DNA of 22,520 nucleotides from JACMLD01 sp036500065 (GCA_036500065.1 DASYCT010000277.1:1-22520); one strand, 5' to 3'. Positions 14,488 to 22,488 are shown, numbered from the stretch's first letter. Program-made: numbers and translations. Notes: generated by a model from the letters alone, not told the origin.

Positions 14488-15063
14488 TTATTTAGTGGCC
14501 CACGACTTCTGGTTAGGCGTCATGGGTACACATCCGTTGTAAACACCCGGTATATAATCGTACGCAAGTCCCTGTGTCGCACCGGCCCGCGACGTACAAT
14601 ACCCGATAACAGTTGCTTCTTTTAGCGTAATAAAAAATGGTTTACCTATTACTTTATGCTGCAATTTGCCGACCAACCCATTCGTCGTTCTCCCTTTTTC
14701 CTGGAACACGGTTGCTATTGACGACTGCTCCGCAATGCTAAGATCGGAAAAGCGTTTGCGATAGGTATCGGACGTATAGACTTCCATTTCTTTAAGACCG
14801 TCGATAAAATTGTTTTGCGTGCGCCTGTTGCAGACCTCTTTTACCATGCGAATGACAAATTCCCCTGCCTCAACGTCCTTTGCCCCCGGCGTATCCGTGC
14901 GGGGGATAATTAAGTCAGCCAGGTCGGAAATCATGGATCTGTGGCGATCGAGAAAATCAAGGTCAGGAGGGCGGTTCAGGCTCACCCATTTATAGCCGGC
15001 AAAGCCGGCCACAGCTGTGCCCCCGGCGAGTAAGATGTAATACACGGCTTTCCTTCGATTCAT
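14488..15063 (-). CDS. Gluconate 2-dehydrogenase subunit 3 family protein (small subunit)
   Basis: The 191-residue product begins MNRRKAVYYILLAGGTAVAGF, a twin-arginine followed by a hydrophobic segment, consistent with a Tat signal. The mature part contains the family features: ISDLADLIIPRTDTPGA, AGEFVIRMV, the middle helix region and the ending AYDYIPGVYNGC. This family is the small gamma-type subunit that accompanies GMC dehydrogenases, needed for their assembly and export. The gene lies directly upstream of the GMC gene (9-bp gap), making a two-gene operon. The Arg-Arg motif lacks the usual Phe-Leu at the next positions, so the Tat call is probable, not certain. Confidence 0.92.
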   Translation of the reverse strand: MNRRKAVYYILLAGGTAVAGFAGYKWVSLNRPPDLDFLDRHRSMISDLADLIIPRTDTPGAKDVEAGEFVIRMVKEVCNRRTQNNFIDGLKEMEVYTSDTYRKRFSDLSIAEQSSIATVFQEKGRTTNGLVGKLQHKVIGKPFFITLKEATVIGYCTSRAGATQGLAYDYIPGVYNGCVPMTPNQKSWATK

Positions 15064-15137
15064 AGCAACATTTTACGACGATAATACGATCCCTTGAATA
15101 CAAAGAAATGTTTTAAATACAGTATTGGACTTTTACG

Positions 15138-15536
15138 CTATTGCTTGTTGTCCACCAACAGGGTGGTACGTGCGTTCAGATCGCGGGCAATACGCATGAC
15201 GGCTACCACGTCTTCCAGTGGAACCGTTTTGTCGGCATTAATGGCAATCGTGGCCTGGGTGGAATCCTTTGTCACGTATGGCTGAACAAAGGCTTTGATG
15301 TCCGGTAGGGCAAGCGTTTTACCATTGATGATATACTCGCCGTTGGAGCGAATATTGACAATAACGGTTTGCTTGGCTTTGGTATCGCTTTTGGCTTTGG
15401 GGGTTGAAAGTTTTACCACGTTGGGGTTGGCAAGCGTGGACACGATAAGGAAAAAGAATAAGAGGATAAACAGGATATCATTCAGCGCGCCGGTATGCAG
15501 CTCGGGGTGCGATTTGAGTCTTCTGTTTAAATCCAT
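15138..15536 (-). CDS. exbD: Biopolymer transport protein, ExbD/TolR family
   Basis: The 132-residue inner-membrane protein has a cytoplasmic start (MDLNRRLKSHPELHTGA), one membrane helix (about 18-36) with the conserved proton-channel aspartate D20 in LNDILFILLFFF, and a periplasmic domain (about 45-130) ending TLLVDNKQ. It works with ExbB to turn proton motive force into motion of TonB or TolA. It is downstream of exbB on the same strand with an 85-bp gap that holds a hairpin. No tonB gene and no second exbD follow, unlike many Bacteroidota clusters. Confidence 0.94.
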   Translation of the reverse strand: MDLNRRLKSHPELHTGALNDILFILLFFFLIVSTLANPNVVKLSTPKAKSDTKAKQTVIVNIRSNGEYIINGKTLALPDIKAFVQPYVTKDSTQATIAINADKTVPLEDVVAVMRIARDLNARTTLLVDNKQ

Positions 15537-15553
15537 GATAATGATTTTTGTGA

Positions 15554-15617
15554 GTAGTGAGTTGTCAGTGGTGAGTAGCCAGTCGAAGCAAACGCCTCAC
15601 AACTGACCACTGACTAC
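15554..15617. repeat. Imperfect inverted repeat between exbB and exbD
   Basis: Arms 15554-15575 and 15596-15617 (22 nt each, spacer 20 nt) are complementary at 19 of 22 positions. The arms are built from low-complexity GTAGT/GTCAGTGGT words. Such 'gtcagtggtgag' word strings occur as dispersed non-coding repeats in several Bacteroidota genomes, as far as I recall. In the mRNA it would form a long hairpin between two co-transcribed genes. Confidence 0.7.
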
Positions 15618-15621
15618 TTCC

Positions 15622-16335
15622 CTATCTCGTTGGTTCCTGCAATATGTCGATGAACTCGGCACTGGCCGATTCCATTTTATTGATGTTCTTATTGATCTGT
15701 GCGTTCAGGAAATTATATGCCACATACGCCAGCAGGCCGATAATAAGACCCGAAGCGGAAGTGACCATCTTGGTATAGATACCCCCGGCAATGGCCGAAG
15801 GCGTAAACTCGCCGGTAGCATTGATATTGTAGAACAATTGCAGCATACCGAAGATGGTTCCCAAAAAGCCAAACATCGGCGCAATGCCGTACACAAGGGA
15901 AAGCACCGACAGGTTGCGCTCCATCTTGTATACTTCCAGTTTGCCTACATTTTCCATGCTTCTTTCGATCGCATCGATGGGTTTGCCGATACGCTGCAAT
16001 CCCTTATCGATCATTCTTGCCGTCGGGCTGTCCGTATTCTTTGCCAGCGATCTTGCCGCGGAAATATTGCTGCTAAGAATATTGTCGCGGATCATATTCA
16101 TGAAATTGGGGTCGATCTTACTCGCTTTGTTGATGGCTATCAGCCGCTCGAAGAAAAAGAAAACAGCCAGCGCCAGCAACAGGGCCAGGGGTATCATGAT
16201 AACACCGCCTTCCTTGATAAGATCGAACAGGTTCATTTTAGAGGAAGAAGCGCCGGCGGCGCTTTGCGCCGCACGAAGAGAATCCACGATGCGCTTAGCT
16301 GCAGTATCGCCAATCTGAAGCAGGAAAATATGCAT
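15622..16335 (-). CDS. exbB: MotA/TolQ/ExbB proton channel family protein
   Basis: The 237-residue inner-membrane protein has three helices: about 43-63 (GGVIMIPLALLLALAVFFFF), 143-168 (with GIAPMFGFLGTIFGMLQLF, the family's core motif) and 184-212 (AGGIYTKMVTSASGLIIGLLAYVAYNFL). The cytoplasmic loop between helices 1 and 2 is the expected size. With ExbD it forms the proton-driven motor energising TonB-dependent uptake or a Tol-like system. The first 35 residues (MHIFLLQIGDTAAKRIVDSL...) are a polar extension; M34 is a possible later start. First gene of the exbB-exbD pair; its 137-bp upstream gap has AT-rich DNA and short inverted repeats but no clear TAnnTTTG. Confidence 0.94.
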   Translation of the reverse strand: MHIFLLQIGDTAAKRIVDSLRAAQSAAGASSSKMNLFDLIKEGGVIMIPLALLLALAVFFFFERLIAINKASKIDPNFMNMIRDNILSSNISAARSLAKNTDSPTARMIDKGLQRIGKPIDAIERSMENVGKLEVYKMERNLSVLSLVYGIAPMFGFLGTIFGMLQLFYNINATGEFTPSAIAGGIYTKMVTSASGLIIGLLAYVAYNFLNAQINKNINKMESASAEFIDILQEPTR

Positions 16336-16472
16336 CTACGTTTGAGTTTATTAAAACAATTGTGTTGACTACAACAATTCTGGTGCCGGGTGGCTGTATG
16401 AACGCCTAAATTGGTACAATTATTTTAAAAAAAAGTTGTACGGCCCTATCTATTAACATTTTATATAGAAAC

Positions 16473-17408
16473 CTATTTCTTGACGGCATTGTCCATTTTG
16501 GACATGGCCATGATTTGCTGCATTGTTTTTTGCATTCCTTCGCTGCTGCCATCGAGGAAGATAACGTTGCCCTTGCCCAGTTCGGCGAAATTTTTAATGG
16601 CTTCCGTCCACATGCTGAAAAGGATCACATTGGTATCGAGGTTGGCCTGTTTCATCTGTTCGGCAGCCTGGCTCATACCCTTGGCCACTTCTTCCCGGAA
16701 CAGGGCGACGCCCTGCCCGCGCAACTGGGCGGCCTGGCGCTCGGCCTCGGCGGCAATCTTAATGGCATTACCCTCTGCTTCGGCGGCTTTTGTTTTGGTA
16801 ATCAGCAGCGCCTGCCCTTCGTTCTCGGCGGCGGCCTTGAGGTTATTGCTGGCAACGACCTTGCTCATGCTGTCGATAATGGCCTGGTCGAAGGTAATAT
16901 CGTTTATCTGGAGGTCCAGCAGGTGGTAGCCCCATTGTTCCAGCAGTTCGTCGATCTGCCCTTTTACGTATTCAATGATTTCCCGGCGCAACGCCAGTAT
17001 CTCCGCCTGTTTTTTGGTGGCAACAAACGAACGGATGGTACCCTCGATGGTACGGGTAAGGGCCTGCATCAGGTCCCGCTCGCTGATGAATTTAAACGCT
17101 ACTTTCTTGATCGTTTCCTCGTCGTCGTTCTGTACCGAATAGAGCAACATGCTTTTGAAATACACGTTGGCCTGGTCGGCAGTAACGGCCTGGAATTCCA
17201 TTTCCACCGAACGGTTCTGGATGCTGATCTTCCTGTATATCTGTTCAATAAACGGGATCAGCAGCCGCAGGCCCGGCTTTAAAATGCGCTTGTACTTACC
17301 AAACACGGTAACAACGCCAATGGTGCCCTGGTTGATCGTTTTAAGTCCTGCCAGGATGATCAACAGTACCAGGATGACCCACCAGAAATGAGTGACGATA
17401 TCAGGCAT
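16473..17408 (-). CDS. SPFH/Band 7 (stomatin/prohibitin-like) membrane protein
   Basis: The 311-residue product has an N-terminal membrane helix (about 6-26, HFWWVILVLLIILAGL), then the SPFH domain: INQGTIGVVTVFGKYKRILKPGLRLLIPF at its start and QNRSVEMEFQAVTADQANVYF. The C-terminal half is an Ala/Glu/Lys-rich coiled coil (about 190-255, with repeated KAAEAEGNA/AAEAERQAA words). Such proteins oligomerise into membrane scaffolds that protect or organise other membrane proteins. A GTG start at 17480 is possible, but ATG 17408 is preferred because the extra 24 residues are polar, unlike the family, and would consume the whole divergent promoter region. Divergent from the small membrane protein at 17481. 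Confidence 0.93.
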   Translation of the reverse strand: MPDIVTHFWWVILVLLIILAGLKTINQGTIGVVTVFGKYKRILKPGLRLLIPFIEQIYRKISIQNRSVEMEFQAVTADQANVYFKSMLLYSVQNDDEETIKKVAFKFISERDLMQALTRTIEGTIRSFVATKKQAEILALRREIIEYVKGQIDELLEQWGYHLLDLQINDITFDQAIIDSMSKVVASNNLKAAAENEGQALLITKTKAAEAEGNAIKIAAEAERQAAQLRGQGVALFREEVAKGMSQAAEQMKQANLDTNVILFSMWTEAIKNFAELGKGNVIFLDGSSEGMQKTMQQIMAMSKMDNAVKK

Positions 17409-17429
17409 AGGTTTTATGATTTGGTGCTG

Positions 17430-17464
17430 AAGGTAAGTGATTTTATGGTTTTTCTTCTTACCTT
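17430..17464. promoter_or_regulatory. Inverted repeat in the divergent gap between the SPFH gene and the small membrane protein
   Basis: AAGGTAAG (17430-17437) and CTTACCTT (17457-17464) are perfect 8-bp arms with a 19-nt spacer, centred in the 72-bp region between start codons at 17408 and 17481. It could be a shared operator. No clear promoter elements were found for either gene. Confidence 0.35.
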
Positions 17465-17480
17465 GTTGGAAAGGGCTCAC

Positions 17481-17849
17481 ATGTCAAAACGAGGAAAAAT
17501 ATACCTGGGGATTGTATCCTTCTTCCCCATTGCGTTTTTTATCATTTATACCATCTATTTTTTAAGCATGTTTACCTCGGCCTTTCGCGAAAGCGTACGG
17601 CAGAGCGGGCCCCCGGCTTTCCTGCTGGGCAATATGGGTCAAATGCAGATTTCAATGACCCTGTCGATCGTGACCGCCCTGGGGCTGCTTATTTACTATA
17701 TCATTCATGTGATGAACAATCGCCGGCTGGACAGCACGGAGCGCCTCACCTGGGTACTCATTATTTTGCTGGCCAACGTGGTCAGTTATCCCGTTTACTG
17801 GTACCTGAAGATCTGGAAGCGGCCGGAGAATGGTGCGCAAAGACAGTAA
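17481..17849 (+). CDS. Small membrane protein with PLDc_N-like C-terminus
   Basis: The 122-residue product has three predicted helices: about 9-30 (LGIVSFFPIAFFIIYTIYFLSM), 55-77 (MTLSIVTALGLLIYYIIHVM) and 87-108 (RLTWVLIILLANVVSYPVYWYL). The last, with W near its start and a Tyr-rich YPVYWYLKIW end, resembles the PLDc_N segment found before phospholipase D domains and in small stand-alone membrane proteins. No catalytic domain is present. The frame is open back to 17388, but ATG 17481 is chosen because MSKRGKIYL gives a normal basic start. Divergent from the SPFH gene and convergent (10-bp gap) with the OmpA-family gene. Function unknown. Confidence 0.75.
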   Translation: MSKRGKIYLGIVSFFPIAFFIIYTIYFLSMFTSAFRESVRQSGPPAFLLGNMGQMQISMTLSIVTALGLLIYYIIHVMNNRRLDSTERLTWVLIILLANVVSYPVYWYLKIWKRPENGAQRQ

Positions 17850-17859
17850 CCGGCGCAGG

Positions 17860-18981
17860 TTATAGTTCATGGCGGTATAAAAACAACTCCACGCGCCTGT
17901 TGCGCGTTCTTCCTTCGGGCGTTCTATTGCTGGCGACCGGCTTCATATAAGCGTAGTAGCGTACGATTGTTTTTGGTATTCCCCCATCCATCATTTTACG
18001 CAGGTATTGCTCCACCGCATTGGCCCTGTCGGCCGAAAGCCGGAAATTATATTGCAGGCTGCCCACGCTGTCGGTATGCCCTTCTATCACCAGTGAATCG
18101 GAGGGTCGGCGGGCGAGGGCGGTGCAAAAACTGTCAAGCACATGATGACTGCCCACTGTGAGGCGGGCGCTGCCAGTGGCAAATAATATATCGGGAATGA
18201 GCAGGGTATCGATATGCTGTTCGATGGTGGGAGGCGCTTTTACAACCGGCGGCGGGGCATTCTTGTAGATCGCCCGTCTTTTCTCCAGCAGGTTGTGGCG
18301 ATCGTTTTCGTCGTAAATAGCGGTTTTCATGCTATCGGCCGATTTGCAGATCAATTCATGCGGGTCGAGAGGCTGCATGCTCACCTGGTCGATAAAGACA
18401 TAAAAATTGCCATCGTCGTCATCGGGCAGGGAAAGCTCGAAAGGCCGCCGTTTGAAATTGCCGAGCACAAAATAGTTTTCGTCTCCGGTAGCCGTATAAT
18501 CAAAACTGAATTGTCGCCATTTGTTCGGGGAAGCCATATCGCCGGCGCTGTCATGAACCAGCAAGGCAGGAATGAGTTGCTTATAGGTACGTTTTTCAAA
18601 CAGGAAATCACCGGCGGAAAAATAAACACCCAGGCTGTCGAAGGCCTCGTGCTTCGACCATGCCATAAATGATACGCGGTAATGATGGTCCCTTCTCAAC
18701 GCGCAGAGCAACCGGCTGTAGAGAAAACTGTGATAGTCTTTTTTGCGTTCGTATATACAACCCGTAATCACCGAACAAAAATGAACACCGGCGGCGGCAT
18801 GGCGGAGGTCCTCGAAATAGTAGTTATTAATCAGCGAACTGTTTATCCATGCTTCCGGCGCACATTCCCTTTGGAATTCGGTGCAGGTATTGACATCTTC
18901 AAAACCGCCATTGGCGAGCAGCTCCTGCGAAAAAGCAGTAGCCTGCAGGATAAGAAAATATAATAATAAGGCCGCTTTCAT
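17860..18981 (-). CDS. OmpA-family protein with N-terminal beta-rich domain
   Basis: The 373-residue product has a signal peptide (about 1-18, LLLYFLILQATAFSQ). Residues about 20-205 form an extracellular-type beta-rich domain opening ELLANGGFEDV and holding several cysteines (C33, C40, C69, C75, C93); it resembles carbohydrate-binding-type jelly rolls but I cannot assign a family. A linker with Pro-rich PPPVVKAPP (243-251) leads to the OmpA C-terminal domain (about 260-370): EGHTDSVGS (300-308), LSADRANAVEQYL and the RNRRVE motif (360-365), which together bind peptidoglycan. The protein is thus likely to be tethered to the cell wall on the periplasmic side. The gene starts 10 bp after pepT and is probably co-transcribed with it. 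Confidence 0.92.
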   Translation of the reverse strand: MKAALLLYFLILQATAFSQELLANGGFEDVNTCTEFQRECAPEAWINSSLINNYYFEDLRHAAAGVHFCSVITGCIYERKKDYHSFLYSRLLCALRRDHHYRVSFMAWSKHEAFDSLGVYFSAGDFLFEKRTYKQLIPALLVHDSAGDMASPNKWRQFSFDYTATGDENYFVLGNFKRRPFELSLPDDDDGNFYVFIDQVSMQPLDPHELICKSADSMKTAIYDENDRHNLLEKRRAIYKNAPPPVVKAPPTIEQHIDTLLIPDILFATGSARLTVGSHHVLDSFCTALARRPSDSLVIEGHTDSVGSLQYNFRLSADRANAVEQYLRKMMDGGIPKTIVRYYAYMKPVASNRTPEGRTRNRRVELFLYRHEL

Positions 18982-18991
18982 ATATGCTTAC

Positions 18992-20239
18992 CTAACTCTT
19001 CTCTTCCCATATTCTTACCAGGTTGACCAGCGTTTCCACGCTTTTCTGCATATCCTGTACGCTTACGTATTCATGTCGGCCGTGAAAGGCCATCTCACCG
19101 GTGAAGATATTGGGACAGGGCAATCCCATAAACGAAAGACGCGAGCCGTCCGTACCTCCCCGGATACTCATCTTCAGCGGTTCCATACCGGCCCGGCGAA
19201 CGGCTTCTTCGGCATATTGCATCACCTGTGGGTGCTGGTCCAGGATCTCCTTCATATTGCGGTACTGTTCTTTTACCACGAATTCGGCTTTTGCCCCCGG
19301 GAACTTCGCCAGGGCATCCCCTACTTTGTCCTTTAGCCATGCTTCGTAGGCCACCAGCTTATTGACATAAAAATCACGGATGATGAACTGTACCGTGGCT
19401 TTTTCCAGCATGCCTTCTATACGCACCGGGTGTACAAAACCATAACGGCCTTCGGTGGTTTCGGGTGATAGCTCATCTTTGGGCAGGAGGTCAACAAAGT
19501 AAGCAGCTACTTTTATAGCATTTACCATCTTGTCTTTGGCATAGCCCGGGTGTACGCTGATGCCGTGAAAAGTAACCGTAACCCCGTCGGCAGAAAAATT
19601 CTCTTCTTCCAGCGAGCCTCTTTCACTGCCGTCGAGGGTATACCCGAAATCAGCGCCCAGTTTTTTCAAATCGGCCTTGTCCACTCCCCTCCCGATTTCT
19701 TCATCGGGTGTAAACAGTATTTTGATGGCCCCATGCGGTATGCCGGGGTTCTGCTGAATGAACTGTACAAAATCCATGATAACGGCCACGCCGGCCTTAT
19801 CGTCGGCGCCAAGCAGGGTAGTGCCCGAGGCGGTGATGATATCGTCGCCGATGCGTTGTATTAAATAGGGATGATCCCGGGTGGATATTACCTGGCTGGT
19901 ATCGTCGGGCAGTACAATATCGCTGCCATCATAGTTTTTATGAAGCAGGGGCTTTACGCCCGTACCGCTGCTGTCGGGCGCGGTATCCATGTGTGCGCAA
20001 AAGCAAATTGCCGGCACGTTCTTAGTAGTATTGGAGTCGATGGCTGCATATACATAGCCGTTTTCATCCATGTGGGCGCCGGCAAGTCCGAGTTCCAGCA
20101 GTTCCTTTACCAGCAGGCGGCCCAGGTCTTTCTGTTTTTCGGTGGAAGGGCAGGTACCCGACTGTGGGTCGCTTTGCGTATCGATCTGCACATAGCGCAT
20201 AAAACGTTCTGCGACGCCGGAAGAAGAATTGTCAAACAT
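18992..20239 (-). CDS. pepT: Peptidase T (tripeptide aminopeptidase)
   Basis: The 415-residue M20-family zinc enzyme removes the N-terminal residue from tripeptides in the cytoplasm. Motifs match PepT along its length: ERFMRYVQIDTQSD at the start, metal and catalytic residues in CAHMDTAPD (H83, D85), LGADDKAG (D146), TPDEEIGRG (E180, E181), YTLDGSERG (D203) and AFHGRHEYV near the C-terminus. The lid domain (about 215-330) includes FHGISVHPGYAKDKMVNA. Length is normal. It is divergent from the CPBP gene (48-bp gap) and followed 10 bp later by the OmpA-family gene. Confidence 0.97.
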   Translation of the reverse strand: MFDNSSSGVAERFMRYVQIDTQSDPQSGTCPSTEKQKDLGRLLVKELLELGLAGAHMDENGYVYAAIDSNTTKNVPAICFCAHMDTAPDSSGTGVKPLLHKNYDGSDIVLPDDTSQVISTRDHPYLIQRIGDDIITASGTTLLGADDKAGVAVIMDFVQFIQQNPGIPHGAIKILFTPDEEIGRGVDKADLKKLGADFGYTLDGSERGSLEEENFSADGVTVTFHGISVHPGYAKDKMVNAIKVAAYFVDLLPKDELSPETTEGRYGFVHPVRIEGMLEKATVQFIIRDFYVNKLVAYEAWLKDKVGDALAKFPGAKAEFVVKEQYRNMKEILDQHPQVMQYAEEAVRRAGMEPLKMSIRGGTDGSRLSFMGLPCPNIFTGEMAFHGRHEYVSVQDMQKSVETLVNLVRIWEEKS

Positions 20240-20244
20240 AACCG

Positions 20245-20252
20245 TATTTTTG
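20245..20252 (+). promoter_or_regulatory. Possible -7 element for the CPBP gene
   Basis: TATTTTTG matches TAnnTTTG and lies 35 nt before the ATG at 20288. The nearest TTG upstream is only 13 nt away, too close for a normal -33, so support is weak. Confidence 0.3.
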
Positions 20253-20287
20253 TAAGCTGTAGTATTAACGGCAGCAAATTAACACAA

Positions 20288-21151
20288 ATGGAAACACCTC
20301 ACAATAAGAAATCGCTTATCCACCAGGGCTGGCTGCGGGCATTGCTGTTTACCCTTTTTTACTTTCTCCTGCTGTTCCTGGCGGGGATGGTATTGCAATT
20401 AATACTGGGCAATGGTGATGCACAGGGAAATACCAACGGGCAGTTCTTCATCCGGTTTATTGTCAATGCAGCGCTTTCTGTCCTGGCGGTGTGGGTGTTC
20501 AGAACGGTGATAGACCGCAAGTCGTTGATGAGCCTGGGGCTTGCATTCTCTAAAAATGGGGCACATGCAGGCGCGGGCTTTTTTCTCGGGGTGCTGATGG
20601 TATGCGGCGGCACGCTGGTGCTGTCCTGGACCAGTCATCTCGAATGGACGGGGAGTGTGTTCAACGGCAATGACCTGTTTATCAGCCTGGGGTTGATGGC
20701 CATCGTGGCCGTATATGAAGAGCTGGTATTCCGGGGTTACCTGCTCAATAACCTGATGGACTCCATGAATAAATGGGTGGCCCTGCTTATATCGGCTTTG
20801 TTATTTGCGCTGGCGCACACCGGCAATCCCGGTTTTTCCTTCCTGCCGGCGCTGAATATCTTTGTAGCGGGTCTGCTGCTCGGCGTTAATTATATCTACA
20901 CCCGGAATTGCTGGTTTGGCATCCTGCTGCATTTTAGCTGGAACTTTTTCCAGGGGCCCATACTTGGCTACGAGGTGAGCGGCGTGCATTTGCAAAGTCT
21001 TTTCCAGCATGACATAAAAGGAAGCACCTGGCTGACAGGCGGCGAGTTTGGGCTCGAAGGCTCCATCATAGCATTGCTGGTCTACCTGCTGGCCCTCGCA
21101 GGGCTGGTGCTGGTATATGAAAAGAAGTTCCGCCCCCGGGTGGCGGCTTAA
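20288..21151 (+). CDS. CPBP-family intramembrane metalloprotease (CAAX/Abi type)
   Basis: The 287-residue membrane protein has about eight hydrophobic segments and the three catalytic motifs of the family: EELVFR (144-149), FALAHTGN with H177, and LHFSWNF with H215 and N219. Relatives include the CAAX prenyl protease Rce1 and bacterial bacteriocin-immunity (Abi) proteins; the substrate here is unknown and it may simply be a housekeeping membrane protease. The frame is open far upstream, but ATG 20288 (METPHNKK) is chosen because sequence before it is antisense to pepT. Ends 8 bp before the stop of the convergent exported-protein gene. Confidence 0.94.
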   Translation: METPHNKKSLIHQGWLRALLFTLFYFLLLFLAGMVLQLILGNGDAQGNTNGQFFIRFIVNAALSVLAVWVFRTVIDRKSLMSLGLAFSKNGAHAGAGFFLGVLMVCGGTLVLSWTSHLEWTGSVFNGNDLFISLGLMAIVAVYEELVFRGYLLNNLMDSMNKWVALLISALLFALAHTGNPGFSFLPALNIFVAGLLLGVNYIYTRNCWFGILLHFSWNFFQGPILGYEVSGVHLQSLFQHDIKGSTWLTGGEFGLEGSIIALLVYLLALAGLVLVYEKKFRPRVAA

Positions 21152-21159
21152 TCCTCCGC

Positions 21160-21753
21160 TTATTTCTTTGTCGAAGATTTCTTTTTTGGTTTGGCAGCGG
21201 CTGTGGTGGCAGCAGGTGCTTTTTCATCGTCATAGACGACCTTTTTTTCGGGCACGATGAGTTCATTCGAAAAATCGGGCATGATAGAACTTATATTGAT
21301 CATCAGGTTATCGCCTACGTCAAAAAACTTCCAGTTGGTGCCCAGGTCGTCATCCGACTGGCCAATCATATAGGACCATGTTTTTGCATTTCTTCCATTG
21401 ATGGGAGATTCGCGTATTCTTTCCACGATACATTGCCAAAAGCCTGCGCCGGCAAACAGGAATTGCTTCACATTCACTACTTCCTGTTTCTCCTGCAGCG
21501 AATCTTCAAAACGCGCTCTTATGCCCTGCATGATGCCGACATAGGTGGACATGCCACCATACAAACGTGCAATACCGGGATGGGTAAGATGTATAAACGT
21601 GTTCCAGTCTTTTTCGTAGTAACTGCGGACCAGGCTATCGGCAAAGGATGAAATGCGTTGTTTTATAGCGGCTGAATCTATTTGAGCCTGTACGGGAGTA
21701 GACGAGACGAAAAACAGGCTAAGGGATAATAAGAGGGCAAAAATCAATTTCAT
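21160..21753 (-). CDS. Exported protein of unknown function with lysine-rich tail
   Basis: The 197-residue product has a clear signal peptide (MKLIFALLLSLSLFFVSS, cut near VQAQ). Residues about 27-165 might adopt an NTF2/SnoaL-like fold, judged from the start FADSLVRSYYEKDWNTFIHL and a later WSYMIGQSDDDLGTNWKFFDVG; that is only a visual impression. The last 25 residues are Ala/Lys-rich (AATTAAAKPKKKSSTKK), a low-complexity basic tail. An upstream TTG (21798) would add 15 residues ahead of the signal, but ATG 21753 fits the signal peptide and the promoter at 21769-21798. Not recognised as a named family. Confidence 0.8.
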   Translation of the reverse strand: MKLIFALLLSLSLFFVSSTPVQAQIDSAAIKQRISSFADSLVRSYYEKDWNTFIHLTHPGIARLYGGMSTYVGIMQGIRARFEDSLQEKQEVVNVKQFLFAGAGFWQCIVERIRESPINGRNAKTWSYMIGQSDDDLGTNWKFFDVGDNLMINISSIMPDFSNELIVPEKKVVYDDEKAPAATTAAAKPKKKSSTKK

Positions 21754-21768
21754 AGGGTGAATTTGTAC

Positions 21769-21798
21769 ACAAGATAGAAAAAACAGCCACCTGTGCAA
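21769..21798 (-). promoter_or_regulatory. Promoter of the lysine-tailed exported protein gene
   Basis: On the minus strand TATCTTGT (21769-21776) is close to TAnnTTTG, and TTG (21796-21798) lies 19 nt upstream. The ATG at 21753 is 15 nt beyond the -7 element. This placement rules against translation starting at the TTG itself. Confidence 0.45.
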
Positions 21799-21942
21799 GA
21801 GTAGAATACACTTAATTAGAACCTCGCATTTCTACTGATTAGCAATTACTTATGCAAAACAGGCCACCGTAGCATCCCCGGGGCTCTTGTACATAATAAA
21901 TAATAGTGTAATTTCTACCCTGTAAACAAAACAATGCTTGTT

Positions 21943-22488
21943 ATGAAAAAACTCCTCATCGGGTCCATCGTAGGTGGACTTATTCTCTTCGTATGGCAAT
22001 TTCTTTCCTGGGGATTGCTCAACCTGCACAGTAATATGCAGATGTACACACCCAAACAGGACAGTGTACTACAGTATCTCGACTCCCAGTTTTCGGAAGA
22101 TGGCTTTTACTTTATGCCGGGCTATAAACCGGGCACTTCCCATGAAGACATGGAAAAACAGATGAAAGCAGCCGATGGAAAGCCCTGGGCACAGGTGTAT
22201 TTCCATAAGGCAATGCACGAGGACATGACAACCAATATGATCAAGAGCCTGATCGGAAACATCATTCTCGTGGCGCTGCTTTGCTGGATATTGATGAAAT
22301 TCAATTCCCCGGGTTTCCTCACTATCCTGGTCGGTTCGTTATTTACGGGCATTATCGGGTTTATCAATTTCCCGCACACCTATCATATATGGTTCCAGAC
22401 CTCCGATATGATGGCCCATGCGACCGATACGGTCGTGAGTTTCGGTGCGCTGGGTATCTGGCTCGGATGGTGGTTGAGAAGGAAATAG
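21943..22488 (+). CDS. Unrecognised four-helix membrane protein
   Basis: The 181-residue product starts MKKLLIGSIVGGLILFVWQFLSWGLL, one membrane helix. A polar region (about 27-93) with charged Met-rich words such as HEDMEKQMKA and KAMHEDMTTNM follows. Then come three helices (about 95-116, 119-138 and 153-177), the last ending in GIWLGWWLRRK. An ATG nine bases earlier (21934, MLV added) is equally possible. A TTG with a TAATTTCT 19 nt downstream (around 21888-21917) could be its promoter but fits the consensus poorly. I do not recognise the family; it looks like small Bacteroidota inner-membrane proteins of unknown role. Confidence 0.75.
   Translation: MKKLLIGSIVGGLILFVWQFLSWGLLNLHSNMQMYTPKQDSVLQYLDSQFSEDGFYFMPGYKPGTSHEDMEKQMKAADGKPWAQVYFHKAMHEDMTTNMIKSLIGNIILVALLCWILMKFNSPGFLTILVGSLFTGIIGFINFPHTYHIWFQTSDMMAHATDTVVSFGALGIWLGWWLRRK

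Noticed and set aside
15838..16368. 176-codon plus-strand frame opposite exbB
   Set aside because: Antisense shadow of exbB, no motif of its own.
16336..16472. Short inverted repeats upstream of exbB (AATTGT/ACAATT and GTACAA/TTGTAC)
   Set aside because: Arms of six bases in very AT-rich DNA occur easily by chance; no matching promoter element to support an operator, and the T-run sits in the loop, so not a good terminator.
16515..17282. 255-codon plus-strand frame opposite the SPFH gene
   Set aside because: Antisense to a clear SPFH/coiled-coil gene and without recognisable features.
19871..20287. Upstream extension of the CPBP reading frame
   Set aside because: Antisense to pepT; ATG at 20288 gives a normal family start.
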